A stretch of DNA of 64,000 nt. Source: Parabacteroides sp. AD58. GTDB lineage: Bacteria; Bacteroidota; Bacteroidia; Bacteroidales; Tannerellaceae. This document shows positions 9,473-17,576 of this stretch, piece after piece. How positions within the stretch are numbered: position 1 is the stretch's first letter; every line of letters starts with the position of its first letter. Location: assembly GCF_023744375.2 (NCBI RefSeq), contig NZ_CP146284.1, forward strand, positions 1-64,000, given 5' to 3'. The notes beneath the pieces were generated by a model, which did not search any database, was not told where the DNA came from, and worked only from the letters and a program-made list of their open reading frames with translations. The position numbers were made by a program, and so were the translations under genes.

Positions 9473-10837
9473 ATGAAGATCAAAGTATTATTATTAGCTC
9501 TTGGCTGTACAATGGGAACATTGGGAGCATACGCCCAAAAAGGGGTAGATAACGGAACTCAGTTTGGGTCTGGTGAAGATAGCGTACGCTGTATCACTAA
9601 CATTAGTTTGTTTGTACCTTATGCAAAAGGAGGTAATTTTAAAGACGCCTTGGAATTCTGGAAGATTGCATACAATGAATGTCCGGCTTCGACAAAGGAT
9701 CTTTATTTATATGGCGTAAGAATTGTAGCTTGGCAGATTGAGAATGAAAAAGATCCTGCTAAAAAAGCTCAGTTGGTTAATGATTTGATGGAAGTTTATG
9801 ATAAACGTATTAAATACTTTGGTAATGACCGTAAGTATGGTAAAGATTGGATCATTGGCAACAAAGCTGAAGATTATGTAAAATATGCGGGTGATAATCT
9901 GGATGCAAATGCTTTGTATGACTGGACTAAAGAGGCAATCACAGAAAAAGGAGATAAGTGTGAAGTAAAAGCTGTTTCTTATTTCATGTTTGCTTCTTTG
10001 CAGAAAATGAAAGCTGATCCGAACTTCAAGGATCAGTATATTCAGGATTATTTGACTGCTGCAAACATCATTGATGCACAGATCAAAGCCGCTGAAGCAG
10101 CAAATAATGATAAAGAAGTGAAAACATTACAAGCTTATCAAACTAATGTTGAAACTAATTTTGCTAATAGTGGCGCCGCTGATTGTGAAACATTGCAGAA
10201 TGTATATGGTTCTAAAGTAGAAGAGAACAAGACAAATCTGGATTTCTTGAAACAGACAATTGCCTTGTTGCGTAAATCTCGTTGCCAGGAAGTTGAAGCT
10301 TATTTTGCTGCTTCAGGTTATGCTCATGCTATTGAACCGACTGCTGAATCTGCAATGGGTTTGGCTAAGCAGGCTGTTAAGAAGCAGGATTATGAGACTG
10401 CAATTAAATTCTTTGAAGAAGCAGCTAACATGGAATCTGATGCTGCTACAAAAGCAGAAGATTTCTATATGATTGCTTTGTTGACATTCGATCAAAAGAA
10501 TTATTCTAAAGCCAGAGAATATTGCCGTCAGGCTATTGCTTTGAATGCTAATTATGGCGCTCCTTATATGTTGATGGGTAAAATGTATGCAGCAACTTCC
10601 AAGAGCGTTTATCCGAATGACCCGGTATTGGCAAGAGCCGTATATTATGCAGCTATTGATAAATTCCAGAAGGCTAAATCAGTTGATCCAAGTTGTGCCG
10701 ATGAAGCTAACAGCTTGATCGCTTCTTATAGCGCTCACTTACCATCTACTGAAGAAGTATTTATGCATCCGGATCTGGAAAAAGGTAAATCATTTACAGT
10801 TGGTGGTTGGATTGGTGAAACAACTGTTGTTCGATAA
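9473..10837 (+). CDS. Periplasmic TPR-repeat protein
   Basis: A 454-aa exported protein with a signal peptide (about 1-22, ending AYAQ) followed by helical repeats. Clear TPR-like units occur at about 295-390, such as the segment with MGLAKQAVKKQDYETAIKFF and the one with KNYSKAREYCRQAIALNANY. TPR domains bind other proteins, so it is likely an assembly or scaffolding factor for the envelope. It is 31 bp after the barrel gene and 12 bp before lptC in an apparent operon. The exact partner is unknown. Confidence 0.75.
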   Translation: MKIKVLLLALGCTMGTLGAYAQKGVDNGTQFGSGEDSVRCITNISLFVPYAKGGNFKDALEFWKIAYNECPASTKDLYLYGVRIVAWQIENEKDPAKKAQLVNDLMEVYDKRIKYFGNDRKYGKDWIIGNKAEDYVKYAGDNLDANALYDWTKEAITEKGDKCEVKAVSYFMFASLQKMKADPNFKDQYIQDYLTAANIIDAQIKAAEAANNDKEVKTLQAYQTNVETNFANSGAADCETLQNVYGSKVEENKTNLDFLKQTIALLRKSRCQEVEAYFAASGYAHAIEPTAESAMGLAKQAVKKQDYETAIKFFEEAANMESDAATKAEDFYMIALLTFDQKNYSKAREYCRQAIALNANYGAPYMLMGKMYAATSKSVYPNDPVLARAVYYAAIDKFQKAKSVDPSCADEANSLIASYSAHLPSTEEVFMHPDLEKGKSFTVGGWIGETTVVR

Positions 10838-10849
10838 TTTTGTAGGTTG

Positions 10850-11494
10850 ATGCGTTTTATACGTGTAACAGATATTTTAAGCATAACAACTATCCCGAGG
10901 GTAGTTGTTATGCTTCTTTTATTTACGGTTGCCTGTTCTAAGGAAGTAAAGGAGGTTGTTGATGCTACTTATGATCCTGAAAAGAGTTATACGATGAAGG
11001 CAACTCAGGTAAACACTTTGATTTCAGATTCCGGTATCACTCGTTATCGGATTGAAGCGGCGGAATGGATTGTCTTTGGTAAAGCGAAAGAGCCATATTG
11101 GTATTTCCCGGAAGGTATTTATGTAGAGAAGTTCGATACACTATTCCATTCTGAAGCAAGTATAAAAGCAGATACTGCTTATTATTTTGACAAAAAAGGG
11201 CTGTGGCACTTAATAGGAAATGTAGAAGTAGAGAGTCTGCAGGGTGAACAGTTTGACACTTCTGAGTTGTTTTGGGATCAGAAAAAAGAAAAGGTTTACT
11301 CAGACAAGTATATTCGGATTCAACAGAAAGAACAGATTATTACAGGTGTAGGTTTTGAATCAAACCAAAATATGACTCGGTATAAGATTTTTAATTCCCA
11401 GGGCGAATTCCCGGTAGAAGATACTCCTAAATCTGCATCAGATACCGTTCAAGTTGAAAACAGCTTTGCTGTCGATTCTTTAAATAAAAAATAA
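10850..11494 (+). CDS. lptC: LPS export protein LptC
   Basis: LptC is the bitopic inner-membrane protein that passes lipopolysaccharide from LptBFG to LptA. The 214-aa product has an N-terminal hydrophobic segment (about 14-29) ending in a possible lipobox (FTVAC), then an LptC/OstA-like jellyroll with repeated beta motifs (DTLFHSEASIKADTAYYFDK, LIGNVEVESLQGEQFDTSEL). A TTG three bases upstream (10847) is an alternative start. The TPR gene lies 12 bp upstream and the CNNM gene 2 bp downstream. A lipoprotein anchor instead of a transmembrane helix is plausible here. Confidence 0.82.
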   Translation: MRFIRVTDILSITTIPRVVVMLLLFTVACSKEVKEVVDATYDPEKSYTMKATQVNTLISDSGITRYRIEAAEWIVFGKAKEPYWYFPEGIYVEKFDTLFHSEASIKADTAYYFDKKGLWHLIGNVEVESLQGEQFDTSELFWDQKKEKVYSDKYIRIQQKEQIITGVGFESNQNMTRYKIFNSQGEFPVEDTPKSASDTVQVENSFAVDSLNKK

Positions 11495-11496
11495 GG

Positions 11497-12753
11497 GTGG
11501 AAATTTTATTCAATATATTGATTTCATTAGCTTTTTCCGCTTTCTTTTCAGGGATGGAAATATCATATGTCTCTGCAAATAAACTGCGCCTTGAATTAGA
11601 CAAAAAGGATAAAAGCCTTACAAGCAAAATTCTAGACGTTTTCTTTCATAATCCTAACCAGTTTATTTCAACCATGTTGGTTGGGAACAACATTGCGTTG
11701 GTTGTATATGGTTTACAAATGGCTATTTTGTTGGAGCCATGGATTGCGCATTTTGTTGATCAAGAGGCTTTAATTGTGCTGATACAGTCAATAATCTCTA
11801 CAATATTGATATTATTTACGGGTGAATTTATTCCGAAAACAATCTTTAAAATAGATCCTAACTTTTTCTTACGTCTTTTTGCTGTTCCGCTATACATTAT
11901 ATATATAGTTTTATATCCAGTATCAAAGTTCTCTTCTTTATTGTCATTTCTAATATTGAAACTTGCCGGAGTAAAGAATCTGAAAGATTCCGGCGTGTAT
12001 ACTTTGGGTAAAGTAGATTTGGATTATTTTATCCAGCAAAGTATAGAAGATGCACCTCAAGATTCTGATATGGATACTGAAGTAAAGATTTTTCAGAATG
12101 CTCTTGAATTCTCAAATGTAAAGGTCCGTGATTGTATTGTTCCGCGTACGGAAATTGTTGCATGTGATAAGCATGTAACAACCGACGAACTTCGCTCCCG
12201 GTTTATTGAAACTGGTCTTTCCAAAATCCTTATTTATGATGACAACATTGACAATATTATTGGGTATATTCATTCTTCCGAGCTGTTCAAACACCCTGAC
12301 CATTGGCTTGAGCAACTTTGTAAAGTTTCCATTGTTCCTGAAACGATGGCTGCGAATAAATTAATGCGAGTACTGATGCAGGAGAAAAAGAGTCTGGCTG
12401 TCGTTGTTGATGAATTTGGAGGAACTTCAGGAATTGTTACATTGGAAGATCTGGTTGAGGAAATTTTTGGAGAAATTGAAGACGAACATGATATGAAACG
12501 TGAGGTCGCACGCAAAATCTCTGAAAATGAATATTTGCTGTCGGGACGCATGGAAATTGATGCAATTAATGAAATGTTTGGGCTTGACTTGCCCGAATCG
12601 GATGATTATGTCACAATCGCAGGTTTGATTTTGCATTACTATCAGAAGTTCCCCAAGCTGAATGAATCTATTGAATACGGTAAATATACTTTTAAAATCG
12701 TTAAGGCTACAGCGACTAAAATAGAGCTGGTACGGATGAAAGTAAGTGTATAA
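11497..12753 (+). CDS. CNNM/CorC-type membrane protein (hemolysin family)
   Basis: A 418-aa inner-membrane protein of the CNNM/CorC superfamily, whose members take part in Mg2+/Co2+ transport. The DUF21 membrane domain (about 1-180) has several hydrophobic helices and includes FIPKTIFK. Then come a CBS pair (about 200-325, with VRDCIVPRTEIV and DEFGGTSGIVTLEDLVEE) and the C-terminal CorC_HlyC domain. The start is GTG at 11497, 2 bp after lptC. The name hemolysin is historic and no lytic activity should be assumed. Confidence 0.88.
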   Translation: MEILFNILISLAFSAFFSGMEISYVSANKLRLELDKKDKSLTSKILDVFFHNPNQFISTMLVGNNIALVVYGLQMAILLEPWIAHFVDQEALIVLIQSIISTILILFTGEFIPKTIFKIDPNFFLRLFAVPLYIIYIVLYPVSKFSSLLSFLILKLAGVKNLKDSGVYTLGKVDLDYFIQQSIEDAPQDSDMDTEVKIFQNALEFSNVKVRDCIVPRTEIVACDKHVTTDELRSRFIETGLSKILIYDDNIDNIIGYIHSSELFKHPDHWLEQLCKVSIVPETMAANKLMRVLMQEKKSLAVVVDEFGGTSGIVTLEDLVEEIFGEIEDEHDMKREVARKISENEYLLSGRMEIDAINEMFGLDLPESDDYVTIAGLILHYYQKFPKLNESIEYGKYTFKIVKATATKIELVRMKVSV

Positions 12754-12865
12754 GTGAAAAAAAATGAGTAAAATGATGTTGCATGTCCTTTTTTTCGTAT
12801 CTTCGTGCTCTTAAAATGAAAATGCTAAAAAGATAGATATAAACTTTAAAAATAAAATAAGATAA

Positions 12866-15001
12866 ATGGCTACGCTAGAAAAAATTAGAAGCAAAGCTGG
12901 ACTGCTGGTCCTTGTTGTGGGATTAGCGTTGTTCGCTTTTATCATTGGAGACTTTTTAAATTCGGGTTCAACCTATTTTAGACAATCGCAAGAACGTGTT
13001 GGTGAAATTGATGGAGAAGTAATCAGTATTCATGATTATCAGGCTCGTGTTGATGAAATGACCGAGATGTATAAGATGCAGACGGGTTCAACAAGTTTAC
13101 CTGAAGAGTATCAGACTCAGATCCGTCAGAGCGTTTTTGATGCGATGGTACAAGACATCGTTTTAGGTGAAGAAACTGAAAAAATAGGTATGGAAGTTTC
13201 TCCTGAAGAATTGTTTGATATGGTTCAAGGTGAGAATATTTCTCCGATGATTCAGCAGATGCAGATGTTTGTTAACCCTCAAACTGGCGCTTTTGATAGA
13301 AATGCATTGTTAAATTTCCTGAAGACTATTGATAATGACAATATCGCCAGTATGCCGGCAGAACAGCAGGATCAGCTGATCAAAGCTCGTAATTTCTGGT
13401 TGTTCTGGGAAAAGAATATTAAGCGTCAGCGTTTGGAGCAGAAGTTTACTACTTTATTAGCAAAGGCTGTTTCTGCTAATAAATTGGATGCTAAGGAATC
13501 TTTTGATGAAAATGCAAAGACGGCTAATATCGTCTATGCTATGCAGTCATATTCATCTATACCTGATTCAACGATCGAAGTAAGTAAAGGCGAAATCGAA
13601 AAATTGTATAATCAGCGTAAGGAATTATATAAGCAGAAGGAAACGAAGGTAATCAAATATTTGGCTGTTGATATTCGTCCGAGCCAGGAAGATTATAATA
13701 ATGCCCAGCAAGATATTGAGGCTTTGAAATCTGAGTTCACAACAAGTGACAACGTAGCTGATCTTGTTAATGAAAATTCAGAAGTACCTTATATGGATGT
13801 ATTCTTTACAGAGAAAGCTTTTGATCCGGAGTTGAAACAATTTGCTACAACGGCCGAAGTGGGTGCTGTTTATGGTCCGGTCTTTGAAAACGACAAATAC
13901 AGAATGTTTAAGCTGGTAGGTAAAACTACTGCTCCTGATTCTGTAAAAGTTAGTCATATTATGTTGGCTGGTCAAACTGAAGAAAGAACAAAAGAATTGG
14001 CTGATAGTTTGCTGAACGTGATTAAAGGAGGTGCTGATTTTGCAGAACTGGCTAAGAAATATTCTGCTGATCAGGCTGCTCAGAATGGTGGTGAGTTAGG
14101 TTGGTTTACTGAGGCTACTGCTTTGAGAGGCGTTAACGAGGAATTTAAGAATGCTATTTTCTCAACACCGGTAAATCAGGTAGCGGTTGTAAAATCTATG
14201 TATGGAACACATTTGGTGAAAGTGACTGAAAAGACAGCTGATGTAGCTAAATACAAAGTTGCCGATATTGATATGACTGTATCTCCAAGTTCAAAGACAT
14301 ATAGTAATATTTACAATGAATTGAATCAGTTCATTTCAAAGAATAGAGATATTGCTAAATTGGATACAGCTGCTAAATCTGCCGGATACAATGTAATTTC
14401 CAACGTAACAATTACTCCTGATAATCAAGTATTGGGATCAATTAAGAGTTCTCGTCCTGTAATTCGCTGGGCATTCCAGAATGATAATGGAAGTGTATCA
14501 GAGATTTTTGAATGTGATGATAAATTCGTGATTGCTGCCATAGAGAAGAGCATGCCAAAGGGATATACGCCTGTAGATGTAGTAGCTCCTTCTTTAAAGG
14601 CTGAATTGGTTGCCCAGAAGAAGGGTGATAAGATCGTTGCTGATTTGACTGCGAAGAATCTGACTTCTTTAGATGCTTATGCTCAAGCCATGAATTCTTC
14701 AGTGGATAGCGTCAAATTCGTTTCTTTCGGGACACGTCGAATTTCTGGTATTGGTGTTGAACCAAACTTGAATGCTGCAGTTTCTTTAGCTCAAGTAGAT
14801 CAGTTAAGTGCTCCTGTGAAGGGTAATAATGGTGTATATGTATTTAAAGTAATAGCTGAAAATACCGATACTAAAGAATTCAATGAGGCAGATGTTGTTC
14901 GTTCATTGGATGCTACAAATGCTTATCGTTTCTCTTATCAGGCAATTCAGTCGTTGGTAAACAAGGCTGATATTGAAGATAATCGTATTCGTTTCTATTA
15001 A
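12866..15001 (+). CDS. Membrane-anchored peptidylprolyl isomerase (PpiD/SurA-like)
   Basis: A 711-aa periplasmic folding factor for exported or outer-membrane proteins. It has an N-terminal inner-membrane anchor (about 12-31), a SurA_N/PpiD-like helical chaperone region, and a parvulin domain at about 358-455 with VSHIML, the FAELAKKYSAD motif, GGELGWF and GTHLVKV. A further helical and beta C-terminal region follows. The gene is 112 bp after the CNNM gene, with a weak promoter-like TATCTTCG at 12798-12805, so it may have its own promoter as well as operon read-through. The domain plan matches Bacteroidetes PpiD homologues. Confidence 0.88.
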   Translation: MATLEKIRSKAGLLVLVVGLALFAFIIGDFLNSGSTYFRQSQERVGEIDGEVISIHDYQARVDEMTEMYKMQTGSTSLPEEYQTQIRQSVFDAMVQDIVLGEETEKIGMEVSPEELFDMVQGENISPMIQQMQMFVNPQTGAFDRNALLNFLKTIDNDNIASMPAEQQDQLIKARNFWLFWEKNIKRQRLEQKFTTLLAKAVSANKLDAKESFDENAKTANIVYAMQSYSSIPDSTIEVSKGEIEKLYNQRKELYKQKETKVIKYLAVDIRPSQEDYNNAQQDIEALKSEFTTSDNVADLVNENSEVPYMDVFFTEKAFDPELKQFATTAEVGAVYGPVFENDKYRMFKLVGKTTAPDSVKVSHIMLAGQTEERTKELADSLLNVIKGGADFAELAKKYSADQAAQNGGELGWFTEATALRGVNEEFKNAIFSTPVNQVAVVKSMYGTHLVKVTEKTADVAKYKVADIDMTVSPSSKTYSNIYNELNQFISKNRDIAKLDTAAKSAGYNVISNVTITPDNQVLGSIKSSRPVIRWAFQNDNGSVSEIFECDDKFVIAAIEKSMPKGYTPVDVVAPSLKAELVAQKKGDKIVADLTAKNLTSLDAYAQAMNSSVDSVKFVSFGTRRISGIGVEPNLNAAVSLAQVDQLSAPVKGNNGVYVFKVIAENTDTKEFNEADVVRSLDATNAYRFSYQAIQSLVNKADIEDNRIRFY

Positions 15002-15051
15002 TAGGCTTTGAATAAATAGCCTTGATATAAGGCGTTATATATTTAAAGGTT

Positions 15052-15088
15052 AAGGTCATTCCGACAGGGTTCGGAATGGCCTTTTTTT
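15052..15088 (+). terminator. Rho-independent terminator after the PPIase gene
   Basis: AAGGTCATTCCGA at 15052-15064 pairs with TCGGAATGGCCTT at 15071-15083 and is followed by a run of T. It ends the coaX-to-PPIase transcription unit. Confidence 0.9.
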
Positions 15089-15158
15089 GTATGTGGAGTA
15101 ATTAAGGAAGGATTATACTATATATGTTTTATTTATGTTGAATATGTTCTAAATAAAA

Positions 15159-15224
15159 CTCGTAGGAATAAAAAATGAAATTCGTGGGAATTGAAAACAA
15201 AACTCCCGAGAATCATTTTTATTC
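15159..15224. repeat. Palindromic array D: three 22-bp units
   Basis: Three abutting 22-bp units lie at 15159-15180, 15181-15202 and 15203-15224. Units 1 and 2 share YTCGTNGGAAT followed by an A-rich half. Unit 3 is the imperfect inverse complement of the unit 1/2 junction (GAATAAAAAATG at 15165 with CATTTTTATTC ending at 15224), so the array can fold on itself. It is related to the array at 58011 and the hairpin at 53324. The rest of the 15089-15512 gap is AT-rich with nothing else recognisable. Confidence 0.7.
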
Positions 15225-15512
15225 TGGAGCTTGGCATTTTGTATTTGCTCTTAGCTTCCTCTTGAAAAATTGAATCAGAATATGCTCTTTCTTATGATTT
15301 ATAACTTGAATGTAATTTTTTTGTGGTTTTATGTGTGTGTTTTACTTTTATATTGGATTTTTCATTTGATTTATTTCATTTAAATCTTTCCTATATAATA
15401 ATTTGAAACTAGCATAATGTAAGAATAATATTTGATTATATTTGATTATTTGAATATGTAAGATTAAATATGGTTAAATACTTGTATTTTGCTATCATTT
15501 TGTCAGGAATTA

Positions 15513-15544
15513 TTTGGTTATGTCCTGAAAGCTATGCATCTTTG
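15513..15544 (+). promoter_or_regulatory. Promoter of the DUF3836 gene
   Basis: TTTG at 15513-15516, a 20-bp spacer and CATCTTTG at 15537-15544 (one mismatch to TAnnTTTG) place a start of transcription near 15550, about 35 bp before the ATG. Confidence 0.6.
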
Positions 15545-15585
15545 CAGTGTCAAAATAAAACAACCTATAAAAACAACAATCAATT

Positions 15586-15999
15586 ATGAAAACTCAATCT
15601 TTTTCAAAAAGCATTATTACTTTAGCATTTACTTTAGTTTGTGGTTTGGTTGCAAATGCAGCTTCTCCAAGGAACTATTTATATGATACGAAAGAGGAAA
15701 ATGGTCTGATTACATCCAAAACAATCTTTTTACAAGATGATAATGGAATGTTAGACAAACAGGTAAAATATGAATTTGTTTATAATGAAGCTGGAAAAGT
15801 TTCTGTGAAAAAGGCATATCGTTGGAATGTTGATGAAAACAAATGGCTTCCATTCTACCAGACGACTTATACATATGATGATAAAAAGCAAATGATTGAG
15901 TCTAATTATGGTATGTGGAATCAAAAGACAAAGCAGTTTGATTTAAACATGCAGACACTGAGTATTCCTGCTTCAAATTATAATGAAATCTTTTCTTAA
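15586..15999 (+). CDS. Secreted DUF3836 domain protein
   Basis: A 137-aa small exported protein with a clear signal peptide (about 1-25, ending VANA) and a beta-rich body with YD-type turns (KVSVKKAYRWNVDENKW, TTYTYDDKKQMIESNYG) typical of DUF3836 proteins of Bacteroidales. These are abundant, paralogous and of unknown function. It is monocistronic, with its own promoter and a strong terminator. An upstream in-frame-shifted reading from 15489 covers the promoter and is not the gene. Confidence 0.82.
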   Translation: MKTQSFSKSIITLAFTLVCGLVANAASPRNYLYDTKEENGLITSKTIFLQDDNGMLDKQVKYEFVYNEAGKVSVKKAYRWNVDENKWLPFYQTTYTYDDKKQMIESNYGMWNQKTKQFDLNMQTLSIPASNYNEIFS

Positions 16000-16019
16000 G
16001 ACGATAAACTGATAATTTG

Positions 16020-16052
16020 AAAAAAGCGATGATTATTTCATCGCTTTTTTTG
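16020..16052 (+). terminator. Terminator after the DUF3836 gene
   Basis: An A-rich strand, GCGATGA-type stem with a short loop and a T run form a symmetrical hairpin around 16020-16052. It could act in both directions. Confidence 0.88.
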
Positions 16053-16118
16053 TTGTATTCTGTAGTCTGACATGAAATTATTATTATTTTCGCACAAGTT
16101 GATTTTAATGTTTATCAT

Positions 16119-16955
16119 ATGAAAAAGTTTGGGTGTTTTGTTGCTGTTTTGTTATTGCTAAGTTCAACCTCTTGCGTTACGAAGAAGAAGTATTTAATTG
16201 CAGAAAATGGCCGGTTGGAGGCTTTGCAGCGGGAAGAAACATTGAAGAAGCAATTAGTAGATTGCCGGGATGAGAACGACCAGTTGTCTGCTCGATTGTC
16301 TCAGCTGATGCGTGATACTGCAGATATGCGTCGAAATATTCGCAGTTATCGTGAAATGCTGAATACTAACTTAGGAGAACAAGATAAGCTGAACGAGTTG
16401 CTGACGAAGAAGATGCAGGAGTTGGATGAACGGGAACGAACGATCAACCAGTTGCAAGATTTGATTAATGCCCAAAATGAAAAAGTACAGAGTATCTTGC
16501 AAAGTGTGAAGGATGCTTTGATGGGCTTTAGCAGTGATGAATTGAGCGTTCGTGAAGAAAATGGGAAAATATATGTGGCCATGTCTGATAAATTGTTGTT
16601 CCAGTCGGGAAGTGCAACTGTCGACAAGCGAGGAAAGGAAGCTTTGGCCAAGCTGGCAGAAGTATTAAATAAGCAGAAAGATGTGGATGTTAATATAGAA
16701 GGTCATACTGATACGAAGCCAATCCATACTGCGAGATTTGAAGATAACTGGGATTTGAGTGTGATTCGTGCAACATCGGTAGTTCGAATACTGACAAAAG
16801 ATTATGGCGTGAGTCCAATGCAAATTGTTCCATCAGGTAGAGGTGAATTTATGCCGGTTGCAGATAATGAAACTGCTGATGGTAGAAGTAAAAACAGACG
16901 GACAGAAATAATTATAGCTCCAAAATTAGATGAGTTATTAAAGATCTTGAATTGA
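16119..16955 (+). CDS. OmpA-family lipoprotein
   Basis: A 278-aa lipoprotein that probably links the outer membrane to peptidoglycan. The signal peptide ends in a lipobox (SSTSC, Cys19). A coiled-coil region at about 25-130, rich in Glu, Arg and Leu, is followed by an OmpA C-terminal domain (about 155-275) containing NIEGHTDT, GRGEFMPVADN and RSKNRRTEI, the residues that usually bind diaminopimelate in peptidoglycan. A TATTTTCG box at 16085-16092 may be its -7 element. It is flanked by terminators and appears monocistronic. Confidence 0.88.
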   Translation: MKKFGCFVAVLLLLSSTSCVTKKKYLIAENGRLEALQREETLKKQLVDCRDENDQLSARLSQLMRDTADMRRNIRSYREMLNTNLGEQDKLNELLTKKMQELDERERTINQLQDLINAQNEKVQSILQSVKDALMGFSSDELSVREENGKIYVAMSDKLLFQSGSATVDKRGKEALAKLAEVLNKQKDVDVNIEGHTDTKPIHTARFEDNWDLSVIRATSVVRILTKDYGVSPMQIVPSGRGEFMPVADNETADGRSKNRRTEIIIAPKLDELLKILN

Positions 16956-16983
16956 AAAATTTAATGGTTGCTTGTGATAGATG

Positions 16984-17013
16984 AGGGTTGGCGTTTAGGC
17001 CAGCCCTTTTGTT
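16984..17013 (+). terminator. Terminator after the OmpA-family gene
   Basis: AGGGTTGGC pairs with GCCAGCCCT across a short loop, followed by a T run. Confidence 0.8.
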
Positions 17014-17576
17014 TGAAAAATAAACTGCTTTTTAATTAAAGTTAATTTGGCGTTTTTTTTAGATAGCTGAAATGTTTTTGACAATTTGTATTAAAAGAAG
17101 AAACTTCTGATTTATTTGCAAGGGAATAGGTTTATTTTTTGTATTATATTTTTATGCTTTTGGAGCAATTTATTTATCTTGATTTTTTCTGTTGTAATTG
17201 ATTTTATTGTTTATAAAGTCTTCGAATATTAATGGTAAGTTAAAATCAAAAAAACTGCTATCTCTTGCTTTTGTTAACTTAAATATCTGAATATCTATTA
17301 TTTATTAAAAGAGATGCCTCCCATATTTTCTATTTTACAATTCTCTTTGTGTAAAAAATGCAAAAAGATGAAGCTGAAAAACTTTTTTTTCTATCTTTGT
17401 CGCCGGAACGCTTGAGACTTTATATAAGTTATAATAATATTATGTTCTAATATCATGTGCCAAAATTTCTTTCATCAACTTTGCTAATAGAAAATTGAAA
17501 GGAAGGATAGAATTGTTGGCTTTAAATAAAAAAGAAAAAAGATGAAAATTCTTAATTTATAAAAGAAAGTAAGAAA
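17014..17576 (+). promoter_or_regulatory. Long AT-rich upstream region and promoter of susC
   Basis: This gap of about 560 bp is very AT-rich with no supportable reading frame. A TATCTTTG box at 17392-17399 matches the -7 consensus; no TTG is found at -33, so an activator may be needed. It would give a 5' leader of about 170 nt before the SusC ATG. No ECF sigma, anti-sigma or hybrid regulator gene is adjacent. I see nothing else in the first 370 bp. Confidence 0.55.
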
